From the NCBI GenBank assembly GCA_930971385.1, contig CAKNGB010000005.1, positions 24,228 through 88,227 of the forward strand: a DNA stretch of 64,000 bases, written 5' to 3'. The translations under genes were made by a program, and so were the position numbers. The stretch is from an uncultured Clostridia bacterium. GTDB taxonomy: Bacteria; Bacillota; Clostridia; Christensenellales; UBA1242. Shown here one piece after another: positions 7,428-20,900 of the stretch (position 1 is the stretch's first letter; every line of letters starts with the position of its first letter). The notes under the pieces are model-generated. The model made no database searches, was not told the DNA's origin, and was given only the letters and a program-made list of their open reading frames with translations.

Positions 7428-8183
7428 TTATAAGCATAAATCTAGCACCATCATAATGACAAAACCAAACATGAATGCCCATGTGCCAACTGTGATTTTT
7501 TCATTAATGTGAAGTTCTGGGAGAAGTTCCTCGACAACCACATAAATCATAGCCCCAGCGGAAAAGGAAAGAAGCCAAGGCATAAGAAAAATTAACTTAC
7601 TTGCCAAGAAAAAGCCGACAATGGCAAATATGGGTTCAACAACTCCACTTAGCGCGCCAAACAAAAATGCTTTGTGTTTGTTTTGCAGTGTTTTATTCAT
7701 GGGAAGGGCGACGGCTAAACCTTCTGGAAAGTTTTGGAGGGCGATTCCAAGTGCTATTAAAAAAGCCCCAAAATAATCGCCAGTTAACGCATAAGCGGAG
7801 CCGAAAGCGAATCCAACAGACAGCCCTTCAGGAATATTATGCACGGTGACAGCGGTAAAAAGTTTGAAGGCCTTATTCTTATTCTTTAAATTTGAAAAGT
7901 GGCCTGTTAATTTGTCTAGTAGCACCATAAAAATTCCGCCTAAAAGAAAGCCGATTGCAACAGGAAGGATAAAAATATTATTATATTCTTGCTCTGCGTA
8001 TTCTATTGATGGCAAGAGGAGTGACCAAATTGATGCGGAAAGCATTATGCTAGACGCAAAACCAATGGTAACCATATTGACAAAATTGGATGGTTTTTTA
8101 AGAAAATAAACGCACAAAGCGCCAAGCAAGGTCATAATAAATATTATCGAAAAGCCAAAAATTATAAATAAAGTTCCGCTCAT
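7428..8183 (-). CDS. ZIP-family divalent metal transporter (ZupT/GufA-like)
   Basis: This 251-residue integral membrane protein has about eight hydrophobic segments and the ZIP metal-site signatures HNIPEG in TM4 and QNFPEG in TM5, followed by EPIFA and VEELLPE in later helices. The family imports Zn2+, Mn2+ or Fe2+ across the cytoplasmic membrane. The short His-poor loop between TM3 and TM4 (GHFSNLKNKNKAFK) fits the bacterial GufA/ZupT branch. The start is supported by AGAGGA before ATG. It is monocistronic and divergent from the giant gene. I saw no convincing Zur or MntR operator in its upstream region. Confidence 0.9.
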   Translation of the reverse strand: MSGTLFIIFGFSIIFIMTLLGALCVYFLKKPSNFVNMVTIGFASSIMLSASIWSLLLPSIEYAEQEYNNIFILPVAIGFLLGGIFMVLLDKLTGHFSNLKNKNKAFKLFTAVTVHNIPEGLSVGFAFGSAYALTGDYFGAFLIALGIALQNFPEGLAVALPMNKTLQNKHKAFLFGALSGVVEPIFAIVGFFLASKLIFLMPWLLSFSAGAMIYVVVEELLPELHINEKITVGTWAFMFGFVIMMVLDLCL

Positions 8184-8625
8184 AGTTCCTCTTTTGTGTG
8201 AAATGAATACAATATCAGTTTATGACGGATAAGTTTTTTTGATATAACTTTCGTTTTCTTGTTGACTAACCCGATTGAAAGCGCGTGGCGCAAAATTAAC
8301 TTTTTAACACTGTTTTTTCAAAAATTACATAAAAATTGCGAAAAAATCAAGAAAAATCGCATAAAAATTGCGTTTTTTGCTTAAATTAACAAAAATAAAC
8401 TCAAAATTAATTATTTTTAAATGGGATTTATAAAAAATATAAAAAATTGATTTAAAAAATGCAAAAAAAGCTTTAAAAAGTGATTTTTTAAAATTTTTAT
8501 ATCTTTTCTTCAAATCTTTTTTCGTGCGTAAATAACGGACTTTTGGGGGTTTTCAAATATTTTTTATTTTGTAAATTAATTTTAAAATATAAATAAAAAA
8601 TTTTTATTATTTTATCGCGATTAAT
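8184..8625. other. A+T-rich intergenic stretch, no gene seen
   Basis: About 440 bp of poly-A/poly-T-rich DNA between the ZIP gene and the giant-gene promoter. The two short minus-strand ORFs in the track (62 and 70 aa) consist of Phe/Lys/Ile low-complexity sequence and lack ribosome-binding sites, so I do not call them. Confidence 0.7.
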
Positions 8626-8655
8626 TTGACTTTGTTTGCACATATATATTATAAT
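8626..8655 (+). promoter_or_regulatory. Promoter of the giant surface-protein gene
   Basis: TTGACT, an 18-bp spacer and TATAAT (8650-8655). The predicted start at about 8662 leaves a leader of roughly 180 nt. Confidence 0.7.
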
Positions 8656-8661
8656 TAAATC

Positions 8662-8840
8662 GTAAGAAAAAGGCGACGCGATTTTTAATAATTTAAAAAG
8701 CGAAGCCATTCTTCACAAAAGAAAACTTGAATAGAAAAAAGGTCTCTCGGCTGGTGAGTTGTGCTTTTGAGAGTTTTTTCTATAAGTAGAGTTTTCTGAA
8801 TTAAAATTACAAATGAATATATAATTTTAAGGAGTTTGTC
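8662..8840 (+). ncRNA. Structured 5' leader of the giant gene, possible attenuator or riboswitch of unknown class
   Basis: Two hairpins stand out. The first (8672-8707) pairs GGC-CGC-TTTTT with AAAAA-GCG-GCC around small purine mismatches (GA/AA). A purine-rich linker follows, then a CTCTC / GAGAG stem (8744-8773) with a run of six T. This has the layout of an aptamer plus terminator upstream of a regulated gene. I compared it by eye with c-di-GMP-I, preQ1, fluoride and ydaO motifs and found no match. The Shine-Dalgarno AAGGAG (8829-8834) lies ~50 nt beyond the T run. Confidence 0.45.
8741..8779 (+). terminator. Terminator-like hairpin inside the giant-gene leader
   Basis: CTCTC / GAGAG stem with a long 20-nt loop, then TTTTTT. 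It lies between promoter and start codon, so it must be conditional, inefficient, or mark the end of an upstream small RNA. Confidence 0.5.
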
Positions 8841-8960
8841 ATGGACAGATTAAAACGCAAAATCAATTTGATTATGATGGTGGGGCTTTGCCTGTTTGCC
8901 ACAACGTTTGGTGTTGGCGCTTCCACACTCATAAACTCGGTCGCAACCTATGCGAATGCG
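8841..8960 (+). other. Signal peptide of the giant protein
   Basis: Residues 1-40: a positive n-region (RLKRK), a hydrophobic stretch from about 8 to 31 and an A-x-A site (ANA before QT). It is a Sec/SPase I type; no lipobox cysteine follows. Confidence 0.8.
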
Positions 8961-11900
8961 CAAACGATCGAGGAGGAGTCAGATGTCAGCGCGTCTGATG
9001 TTAACTCTGATTTAGATGCGGGGGTTTCTGCAAACGCCACTGTGGAAATTGACGGGGCGTATTATAAAAATGCCACTGCAGAGTTAGGTGTGGGAACGAC
9101 TGCAGCCATAGGTGGAACAAATTTGCAGAATAACACTGTTCGCATAACGAACTCGTTGTTTGAGTTTTCTTCTTCCAATCCTCTAGGAAGTTTATCCGGA
9201 GCGAATGTGGAGATCTCCAACTCAATATTTGTTTATACTGGAACTGGCACAGGGACGGTGTTTTCTAATACTCCAACCTCTTTAGTTTTGGAAAATGTGG
9301 TGGTTTTTGCCACGCAAGGCTCTGTTAATGTTTCTAACATGACGGATTCAAATGTGACTAAAAGAGGTTTTTATTATAGTAATGCCACCGGCGATACGAC
9401 GGGATATCTCAGTACTGGTGGAAAAGAAACAAGCACAATCAACTTAAACACGCTTGTGAAAAGACTGCAATTCTTTGCGGGGAATGCTTATGATGTCAAT
9501 GGTGACGGCTCTAATGATTCGCTTTGGACGGGTGCATGGAACTTCAATGAGGACTGGGCTTATGCATCTCGAACAGAGGTAAATGGATCTACAGTCAGCA
9601 CAAATCAAAACACAGGGCAAGCGTTATATCCTTATCCGAGACAATACATAGCAAAACTGGTCACAAATTCTGCAACTTCAAGAATTGTGACTTTATATGC
9701 AAACACGGATGTTGACGAGGCAACATACTCTAAGATTGTTATTGGACTTTCTGGTTCTGCAAACACGATAAATATTTCAGACTCTAAATATATATTGACT
9801 ATACCTGGATATCAACAGACTGAGTGGAAGGTGTTGCCAGATTCCTTGACTGGTGGAACTTCTGTGACGCCAACTTCAGATGTAAATGCTCTATATGGAA
9901 TTTTCTCTGAAAGAGCGTATAAGATAACTTATCAATCAGCCGGCTCTAATAACGGGCAAGTGGCTTATTACACCATGGACGGCGGAACAGGTACGGGAAG
10001 ATATTACACAAGCTATAATCAATCCACAGAAGTCACCTTGACAAACATATTGCTTTCTTCCTCCCAAGCTGGATATGTTTTTCAAGGCTGGAGGCCAAAC
10101 ACCAATTCTGGAAACTGGAGCACAGGCACAAACTACACAGGTTCAACTTCTGGTATGTATGGCGATGTGACGCTTACGGCTCAGTTTAGAGGCGAACGAT
10201 ATCTTATCGACTTCAATGCCAATGAAGGAACGTTCTCTGACGGTTCAGGGGTAAAAATACTCGGCGAAGATGACGAAAATGATCGAATAGAATATGGTTC
10301 AACAAAAAATAATAATGTTTCCAGCACAATCGGCACACCAACACGCACTGGCTACACTTTTTATGGCTGGTATGATAAGGCAGATTGGACGGAAGGAGTG
10401 CAAGTTTATGCAAACAATGGACAATTTGTTGCAGGGACAGGGTATTGGAATTCTTCAGGACAATGGGTGAATGATCTTGGCGCTGACGGCACCCCACGGA
10501 CGTTATATGCACGCTGGGAGCCATTAGAGTATACTGTTGTTTTCTATGGAAATGGAAGCACTGGCGGAACAATGGCTAATCAAACAATGGAATATGGTAT
10601 AGAAGAGAAGTTAAACGCTAACGCGTTCACACGCACTGGCTACACCTTTTATGGCTGGGCAACAAGTAAGACCGAGGCTGATGCAGGTAACAGAAAATAT
10701 TTTGATGGACACCCAATCACAATTAACGAAGAAACGCAAAATCCAAATCGTCAACTTGAATTATGGGCTATTTGGTGCGCAAACAGAATTCAAGTGACGC
10801 TGGATGGTAATGGTGGAACAGTGAATGGTGCAACAGACAGCAGAGTTTATCCTCTTTATGGCACAACCACGCTTTACGCGACATCTTCTGGCACAACCAC
10901 AGCAACACCAACGGCAACGCGCACGGGTTACACTTTCTTAGGTTGGTATACATCTGCGTCTGGCGGAACTGAACTTATTAATGAAAATGGTCAATTAACA
11001 GGAGATTGGATATACTCAGCAAGCGCTACAACGCTTTTTGCTCAGTGGCAAGGAAATCCTTACACTGTCACACTTGATAAAAATGCAGACGATGCAATTG
11101 CTGGAACAGCGCAAGTGACGGCAACTTATGGTTCGGCAATGCCAACGGCCACCATGCCAACGCGAACTGGCTACACATTCATGGGCTTTTATGACACACA
11201 AGCACAAACAGGTGGAACACAATACTACACCGAAACAGGTGCAAGTGCAACAGCATGGAATAAAACCTCTAACACAACTCTTTATGCAAGATGGGACCCA
11301 AATCCAATTACTTTGAATATTACATATTATAGATATAATGGAAGTTCGACGATTACATCGGCGCCAAGCCTTTCTTATACAATTTCAGTGGGGAATGTCA
11401 GTGGAACATTGTCAGGTTCAAACGCTTCCGATTCTGCAACAATCGACGCTGGCACAAGTTTCACATTAACCGTGACTGCACCAACTGGATACTATGTTTC
11501 TAATTCAGAACCATCATCTAATCCAAGCAATTTAACCACGACCTCACATTCAGAACTTGAGATAACACGAAGTATGTCGTCAACAACTTTGACCATTAAC
11601 ATATATGTATATAATGTTTACACAATTGATTATAATGTAAATAATGGAACGGGTTCGGCACCTGCTGCAACTTATAAATTGCATGGAATTAATACAACGC
11701 TTAGAGCCAACAATTTAACTCGCGTGGGATACACCGCAAATGGTTGGAACACTGCATCAAACGGATCGGGCACTCACTATGCAAGCAGTGCATCTTACAC
11801 TGGAAATGCAAACGCCACATTGTATGCGGATTGGAACGCACGCTCTTTCACATTGACATTTAATAAAAATGCAGACGATGCAACTGGAACAATGAATAAT

Positions 11901-14900
11901 CAAACTCTTTATTATGGTGCTGGCACAAGAGTGACTGCAAACGCGTTTGTGCGCAATGGTTATGCTTTCACTGGTTGGGCAACAAGTGCAAACGGCAGTG
12001 TTGTGCTTGAAAATAATGCACCTGTCACAACGCAGTTTGCAATCAACTCTGCAAATCAAACAATCGAACTTTTCGCTCAATGGAGTAGAAATACATATAC
12101 TATTGCTTTTGATGGCAATGGTGGGTCAACACCTTCCAATTTAACGGGAATTACAATTGACAGCAACATTTCTTTACCAACACCAACGCGTGCTGGATAT
12201 ATCTTTAACGGTTGGAGACCAGTGGCAAGCGCTGGAAACTGGAGTTCAAGCACGAACTACAGCGGACAAGTTAGCGGTATGTATGCTCCAAACGGCTCAA
12301 CTGTGACACTTGAAGCACAATGGACTGGAAATACATATTACGTGAAATTTGACGGAAATGGCGCAACAAATGTGGAAACATATAGTCAAGAGTTCCAATA
12401 TGGCACAAATCAAAACTTGACGCCTAATCGTTATGAATGGGACGGCTATACCTTTGCAGGTTGGAACACGAACCAAGAGGGCACTGGAACACCTTATGCA
12501 GATCAAGCAAATGTGGGCAATTTGACCACTGAAAATGGCGGAACTTTCACACTTTACGCTCAATGGACGCCTGTTACATACAGAATTTCTTTCGATGCTA
12601 ATGGTGCACCAACGGCGCTTAGCCCGATTTACTATAACATCAGAGGCACAACAGGAAGTGGCACTTATAATGGTTCAACGGCTGTTACCTTAACAAATGT
12701 TCTTCCAGCGGGTCCAGATTATCCTGGCTACACCTTTGACGGATGGACACCAACACAAACCACTGGAAGTTGGAGCACAAGCGAAACTCTTGCAGGAAAC
12801 ACCTCTCTTGTTGGAAGATACGGCGACATCACGCTTGAAGCACAATGGACTGGAAACACATATTATGTGGAATTCGACGCTAACGGCGGTTCGGGAGACA
12901 TGGGCAGACAAACTTTCCAATATGGAGTTTCTCAAGCACTTACCACAAACTCATTCACGAGAGCTGGATATGATTTCTTGGGTTGGAGCACAAGCGATAG
13001 TGCAACCACTGCAACTTATCAAGACGGTGCAAGCGTAAGCAATTTGACAACCGAAAGAGACGGAACTGTCACACTCTATGCGGTTTGGTCGGCACAAAGT
13101 TATACTGTCACATACAACGCTAACGGCGGAACACTTGTTGGATTAAACTATTTGGTTGGATTAGAAGATTCCTCTGTAACCTCAGATGGTATTACAGCAG
13201 TTTATGATGCAGAAACTGGTATTGTGACATTGAACGGCTCTGCTTCAACAACTACTTCTGATGTGAACATCACTTTCTTTGAATATGCATCCTCTTTCAC
13301 AGCAGGATCATATAATGTTGGTTGGGATGTTGTTTCTGGTTCTGCAACTGGAATAGGCAGATTTACCTTTGAATTTTTGGCAAATTCAGGAACTTTGACT
13401 GGTGGAAGAACATATAGAACTTTAACCTTTACTGAAGATAATAACGCAAGTGCATTGCATACCTTAACATTATCTGCTGAAGGTGCAACTGGCGCAAATC
13501 ATGCAACAAGAATCAATATTCAATTAAACAAACGGTCAACAGACACTTTAACATTTGACAATTTGCAAGTTCGTTTCTTTGCATATCTAAATACTCCTGT
13601 TTACGACACGCAAACCATTACTCATGATGTGAACACAGCCATGACTTATGCAATTCGCCCAGGATACTATTTTGTTGGCTGGAACACAAATGAACAAGGC
13701 ACTGGAACAACTTACACAGCGGCTAATATTGGCTCTATTACTTCTCCTGTCACACTGTATGCTCAATGGGAGGCTAAGAGAATTCCAGTGGCTATCAATC
13801 TTAACCAAGGCACTGGCTCGACAACTCCAACTTTTGACCATAGCACTGTTTATGTTAAATATGGCACAACCGAGGTTTATGCTGGTCAATACGACACTAA
13901 CACTATAACATCATTTATTCCAACTCGTGTGGGATATGATTTTGCTGGTTGGTACACCACAGCGTCTGACGACGGAACTCAACTTAGTGGTAGTGACGGA
14001 ATTCTTGACAACAACTGGGCTTACACAACTGAATATAATGCTTCTACTGGCTATATGAATGAATATCAAATCTACGCTCGCTGGACACCAAAACGCGTGC
14101 AAGTGACACTCAATCCTAATGGCGGACAGATTGCCGGCGCTGAAGGAACTACTGATATTTGGGTGGAATTTGACAGTAATCGCGTTTATTCCTCTGCAAG
14201 TGGCGGAACAACCTCTATTCCTGTTGCAACTTGGACGGAAGGGGTTTATGATTTCACAGGTTATTGGACGCTAGAAGAAGGCGGTGTTCAACTTATTACC
14301 TACACAACTTCTGAAAGTGGTGGGTCATGCTCTATCTCTGGCACTTGGACTTATTCAGAAAATCCAACCACTTTGCATGCTCACTGGACTGAGCACGCAT
14401 TCACAATCGGGTTTAATACCAACGGCGGAACATTTGCTTCGTCAATCTCAACAACACAGGGTATTGCTTATAAAAACATCTCCATTGAAATGGAAGAAGA
14501 TTTCACAATGTTTGGCACGGCGGATATTTCTCGCCCTGGCTATGTGCTTGCTGGTTGGTCGCTTACAGCACCTGAAAATCTTGACGAGCCAGACGACACA
14601 TTAACAGCAGACTTCACTCCTGGGCAAGTTATCGACCCAACAACAAATTATGACAAGTTTATTGAGATTATCAACACTCAGGCTCTTTATGCAGTTTGGA
14701 CGCCTGACACATTCACAATCACCTATTCTAATGGTGGCAACGCCGCTGTTACACTTCCATCGCCAACGACTGTGGATTATAACATAACACAAGCTATCTC
14801 ACTTGGCTCAGCAAGCAAAACTGGTTATACCTTCACTGGCTGGAGAGCGGAAACTAACGCTGGACAACACACCAACGAAGAGGGCGAAGTTACATATGCT

Positions 14901-17900
14901 TGGGTTCAAGACCAAGTTTACAGCGGACAACTTTCTGGAAAGTTTGGCGATGTCACACTTATTGCCACCTTTGATGAAAACTCCTACACTGTTGTTTTCA
15001 ACAAAAACGACGGTTCTTCCGATTCTTACACACAAGACTTTGCCTATGATGAAAGTAAAGCCTTAACTGCAAACACCTTCTCGCGCACTGGATATGTGTT
15101 TATGGGCTGGGCAGAATCGACTAATGGCGATGTTGAGTATACTGACGGACAGGTTGTCAAAGGGCTTGCAACTGAAGATGAGGCACAAGTTAACTTATAT
15201 GCTGTTTGGAAGGCTAAGACCTACACAATCACGCTTGACACGAACGCAACTGGACTTATCGGCACTCCAACTGTCAGCGCGATTAACGGCGACAATGCTG
15301 TGACAATTTCAGAAAACACTGTTTACTTTGTTTATAATTCAAGAAATATCTATGGCGGACGCACTGGCGACAGCCAAGAAACCTATGTGCAAGAAAATCA
15401 AATCACCGTGCTAACCGCTTCTCTTGCTGGCTACACCTTTGCTGGCTGGTTCACAGATGCAACTGGCGGAACGCAAGTGATTTCTGCAGACGGCACAATG
15501 CTTAACAACTGGACCACTGATGCAGACGATATTTTGTATGCTCAATGGAACATTCAAACCCGTAATATTCAAGTGATTTACTCTGGCGCAAGCGTTTCAA
15601 ACGCCACAACTTTAACTGTTTCCATGGGAGAGGAAAACTTCGCTTTAAGCACGACAACTGACAGTGGCACATTCACAACGAACTACAGCGATCAAGCAAT
15701 TCAAATCACAATTCAAACACAAGCGGGATATAACTATCGCATTAAAAATGGCTCCAACGTGACATCAGTCACCGACGGCAGTTTGAACACGCTCACTTAT
15801 TCCTGGACTCCATCCGACAATGCCACACTTAACATTTATGTAAGTCAGGTTTACGCTGTGACATTCGACCTTGCAGGCGGAAACCCTGGAACAAGCGGAA
15901 CAACGGCCACCAAACTTCACAATGCACCTCTTAGCGTTTCAACATATAGGCCGACGCGTTATGGCTACACCTTCACTGGCTGGATGAATGGCGACACACT
16001 TATTCAACCAACAGGAACCTACACTGGCAACGCTGATGCAACACTTGTTGCTCAATGGGAGTTAACTCCTTACACAATTCACTATTCGTTAGGAAATTTT
16101 GCGGGTGCAGAATTTGTTAACGATTCGATTTTAGCAAACTTTAATTATAACTATTCAACAGATCTAACACTTTATGGCAACAATGAAGTGGTTAGACCTG
16201 GCTACACACTCGCTGGTTGGACCTTTGACCATGCAGACAATGAATACAACGCAAACTGGAGCACAACCACATTAAGTGCTGGATATCACTTCGGTCAAGG
16301 ACTTTATGGTGATGTTTATCTTGTGGCTAACTGGTCGCTTGAAACTTACACAATTACCTATGTTGACGAAAGTGGTAATAACGAAACTGCCACTAGGCAA
16401 TACACAATAAACGACACATTCAACCTTCTTGGAAGCGCTGGTATGTCACGAATTGGTTACACTCTTGCAGGTTGGAATGTTGACACTGTTGACTCAACCG
16501 ACACAAGAAGAAATAACTGGCAAGTTAACAATGGTGCAACTCGCGACTACACACAAGGCGTGGAAGTTTCTGGCAAACACGGCAATGTGACACTTGTGGC
16601 TGACTGGTCACTTGTGGAATACCATATCACATACAATCTTGCAGGCGGAAACTTTATCAATTCAAACGAGGAAAATCCTCAATCATATGTTTATACTGAC
16701 GCTGTCGCACTTAAGGGCAGAGCTAACATTCAACGAGCAGGCTATGAGCTTGTTGGATACTCTATCAGCGCAACTGGCACAAATAACTGGACAACAACCT
16801 ATCCAGACGGCATCACTCTCAACGAAGACGGAAGCTTTACAACTCCAATCAATATGTATGGCGACATCACTTTAACTGCAAAATGGAATGCAGTTCAAAC
16901 AACTTATTATGTTGAAGTGAGAATACAGACAATGGAAGGAAATGTGTATACTCCTCTTGGAAATTATTCCGATACCTCACTTACAACAGGCTCAACTGTT
17001 TCTATTGAGGATGTTGTTGAATACATCAACAGCGCAAGTTCTGGGCTTAATGTCAACGGCTTTGTTTATGCTGGTAGATATGAAACAAATCAAGAGGGGA
17101 ACGGACTTGTTGTTTCTGGCAATCCACTACTTCAAATCGTTGTTTACTATAACACAGTTCAATACACCGTGACCTATTCTGCAAACAACGGAACTTTTGC
17201 AGAAGGCGTGCAAACGGTTATCGAATATGATGTTTATGACACCATTTCTGTTCTCACGCGTGAACAACTCACAAGAACAGGATATAGACTTATGAACTTC
17301 ACTGTTTCTGGTGCAGGAAATGGCTCAAGTTGGCCATCAACTGTTACCCCTGAAACTTCAATTTCTTCTGATTTTGGCAATAATCAAAGAATCTTTGGTG
17401 ACGTGACACTTATCGCTCAATGGAATGCAAGTGCTTACCAAATCACCTTTAATGAAGACGGCGGACAAACTGTTTCAGACGCTTACTATAACATTGAAGG
17501 CACAAATTCTGGCGTTTTGGATAATGGCTCGGTTGTGACCTGCATAACCTCTCTTCCATCCACAACACGCACGGGCTACACCTTCCGTGCTTGGCAACCA
17601 ACTGCCAATGTTGGACCATTGACCGCTGGCGGTTATGCTTGGGATATGAACACTGAGTATGACACTTCAACAAGTTTAGTTGGAAAATATGGCAATGTCA
17701 CCTTGACGGCAAAATGGACCAGCAACCTATATAGCATCATCCTTGACCTTAACGATGATGACGGCGGTTCAACTTCGGCAACAGCGCCAACTGACCTTGA
17801 AATTTATGTTAAATACGGCACAACAGAACTTTATGCAGATGCTGAAGATTTGACCACACCAACTGGCGAACAAATTCATCCTATCGGCGTTAGAAGCGGT

Positions 17901-20900
17901 TACACCTTCCTTGGTTGGTCGCTAAATCCTGGCGCATCCTCAAGTTCAGAATGTGTTATTAACGCAGAAGGTAATTTAACTTCTGCTTGGGAAGAAAGCG
18001 CCACAGACGGCACCACTTTGTATGCAGTTTGGGCGGCTAACACCTACACTGTTGTTTTCCATTCAAATGGCGGAACAGGCACAATGGAAAATCAAATTTT
18101 CACATTCGATGCTCCTGCAACTCCACTCATTCCAAACGAATTTGAAATGGAAGGCTTCGTTTTCTCACACTGGACATACACAGACGACAACGACCAACAA
18201 CAAACCCTTGCTGACCAAGCAAGCGTTCGCAACTTAACAAGCGAGCCAAACGGTCAAGTTGACCTTTTGGCTGTGTTTGAAGCAAGAACGGTTATCGTCA
18301 CATTCCTGCTTAACAAAGGCACAGGCTCAACCGACGGCGAATTTGTGACAGGTCAAACAGAAATGAGAGTGGCTTTTGACGGCACCTTTGCCGACCTATA
18401 TATCACCGATCCAAACTCTGCAATCGGGCTTCCTTCTGTTAGAAGAGTGGGCTACACCTTTAACGGCTGGTTCACAGAGGCAGAAAACGGAACACTAGTT
18501 TCTGCAATAACAAATGTCGACACTGTTGTGGACGGCGATGTGCCACTTAATGAGCAACTCACACTCACCCTCTATGCTCACTGGAGCCAAAACGGGCTTT
18601 CTGTTACCTACGACGGCAATTCTGGCGTGATTTCTGGCACAGAACAATCAACCTATAATGGCGAAGAAGCATTCTTTGATTCTTCTTACACAATTTTGAA
18701 TAATACCTCAATCAACTTCGTTAGAACTGGCTATACCTTTGCTGGCTGGTCGCTCAGTCGTGACGGAGATCCTCTCTTCACGCTTGAACAACTTTCGCCA
18801 GACGGCTATGAAATCACTTTCACCTATGCTGAAGGTTTGTATCTATACGCAGTTTGGACTGAGCATGAATATACCTTTGTGTTCGACGCAAACGACACAA
18901 GATTCCCAGGTAGTGACTCCACACTTATCGCTGGGCAATCGGCTGAAGTTGTTATTCCTTATGCAACACCATACATTTTCACACAGGTTTATAACAAAGC
19001 AGGCTATGAATTTGTGGGTTGGTCCACCGATCCAAACGCAGTTGTACCAGAACATGAAGTTGGCGACGATGTGACAAGTTACACAGCCGTAAATGGTGCA
19101 AGAATAACTTTCTACGCAATTTGGCGTGCTGTTGGCGTTGGATACTCAATTAACTATTACTATCAAAACATCGCAAGCGCAAGAAATAACTCAACTTCAA
19201 GTTTAACAGACGATTTCACTCTTCATTCTTCAGAAAAAGTTGCTCCTGAAAACGCTTATGCAGGCACAGAAATTAATTATCAAACAATCGCAAAGGCGTT
19301 TATTTCAAAAAATTCCGCATTAAAGGCAACATTAGTTAATCAAACCACCTCAACTGGCGAATTTATCGTGGCTGGTGACGGAAACTTAGAACTTAACCTT
19401 TACTTCACACGCGGAACTTATGAAGTTGCAGTCACAATCGGCACTGGAATTAACACAATTTCCATGACAAGCTCTGCAACAAGCACAGCAATCACACCAA
19501 GCGTGGTTGGAAGCATCAGCACCTTTGTGGTTTACTATGACGAAACTGTTAACCTTTCCGCAACCACACTTGCTGGCTATCACACACCAGTCTTCCGTGA
19601 AGGGCAAAGTGTGATTGCCACAAACAGTTTGCAAGTGCAATCGGATAGATATTTGACTGTTTCTGCAACAGCAGGAAATGCAAACTTCACTGTTCAAGTT
19701 TACTTGCAAGAACTTGACAAAACTTATTTAACAACACCATCGAGAACGGAAACTTTAACTGGAATCACCGGTTCTCCACTTACCGTGGAAATGTTGAGTG
19801 GCGGGGTTTCCATTAATGGAACATCCTTCTCAGAACCAGGCTTTAATTTCGATAACGACAAAACAACAGAGGAAAATGGTTCAGCGCTTAGCACAATCAC
19901 CATTAACGGCGATAACTCCTTGGTTGTTGAACTTTACTTTGCAAGAGCATCTTACACCGTCACATTAAACACCTCAACTGGCATTTCCAGTGTTAGTGGT
20001 GCTGACACCTATCTCTTTGGCGAGCAAGTGACAATCGACGCCACAACTGCTGAAGGATATACTTTCACTGGCTGGGAATTAAATAACGGAACAAAACCTG
20101 ATGATTTGGTTGTTGGAGCAAACAGCCCTGCAAATCAAACTTTCACAATGACAAACTCTAACTTAACACTCACAGCAACCGCTTCAATCAACGCTCACAC
20201 CTTGACGATTGATGCAAACGGCGGAACGTATCCAGGCTCATCCTCGATCAATCAAAACTATGGCACGACCTATGACCTTCTCGTTCCAACCTATCGCGGA
20301 TATACTTTCGCTGGTTGGGAATTGACCTCTGGCGAAGGCGAAATTGCTGGAAGTGTGGAAGAAGGTTTCACATTCACTTTTACAGACTCCGATGCCACAC
20401 TCGAGGCACAATGGACAGAAAATTCATACACAATTGAATTTACTGATGTGTATAACTCTTTCAATGTCATTCGTGCAAACAAAGACGGCGTGGTTTACGA
20501 GGACGGCATTATCACAATCACATCCGAAAACAACACCGTTGAACTTCTCTTCACAGATATTCTTGTGGCTTCTTCACAAGCGGTTTCCACCATAGTTGAC
20601 GGAACTGAAATCATTGGCGGAATTACAGGCGGAAGTGACCCAACAAGAACAGGATATGTTTGGGGAGTTAATTCAGTTGCAAACGACGCTGCTGTTAAAC
20701 ACCTTTATGTGCTTAACAATGTGACAGGTGGTTATAGACACTCAACAGGTTGGCTCGAAACTTCAAATATTAATATTTTAACAACAGAATGTTTTGCCTT
20801 TTCCGAACTTAATGGCGATAATGGTGCAACCGTTTCCATTGAGGTTCAATGGTCGCCAGTGGTTTATGATATAACACTTAACGGCAACCAAGGCACAGGC

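Noticed and set aside
8325-8709. Minus-strand ORFs of 62 and 70 codons upstream of the giant gene
   Set aside because: Phe/Lys/Ile low-complexity translation of A/T-run DNA, no ribosome-binding site, and overlapping a promoter.
8662-8780. Leader of the giant gene as a c-di-GMP-I riboswitch
   Set aside because: GGCGACGC and GCGAAGCC loosely recall the GEMM motif, but the conserved CAAACC, GNRA loop and GACGCAAAGCC elements are absent.
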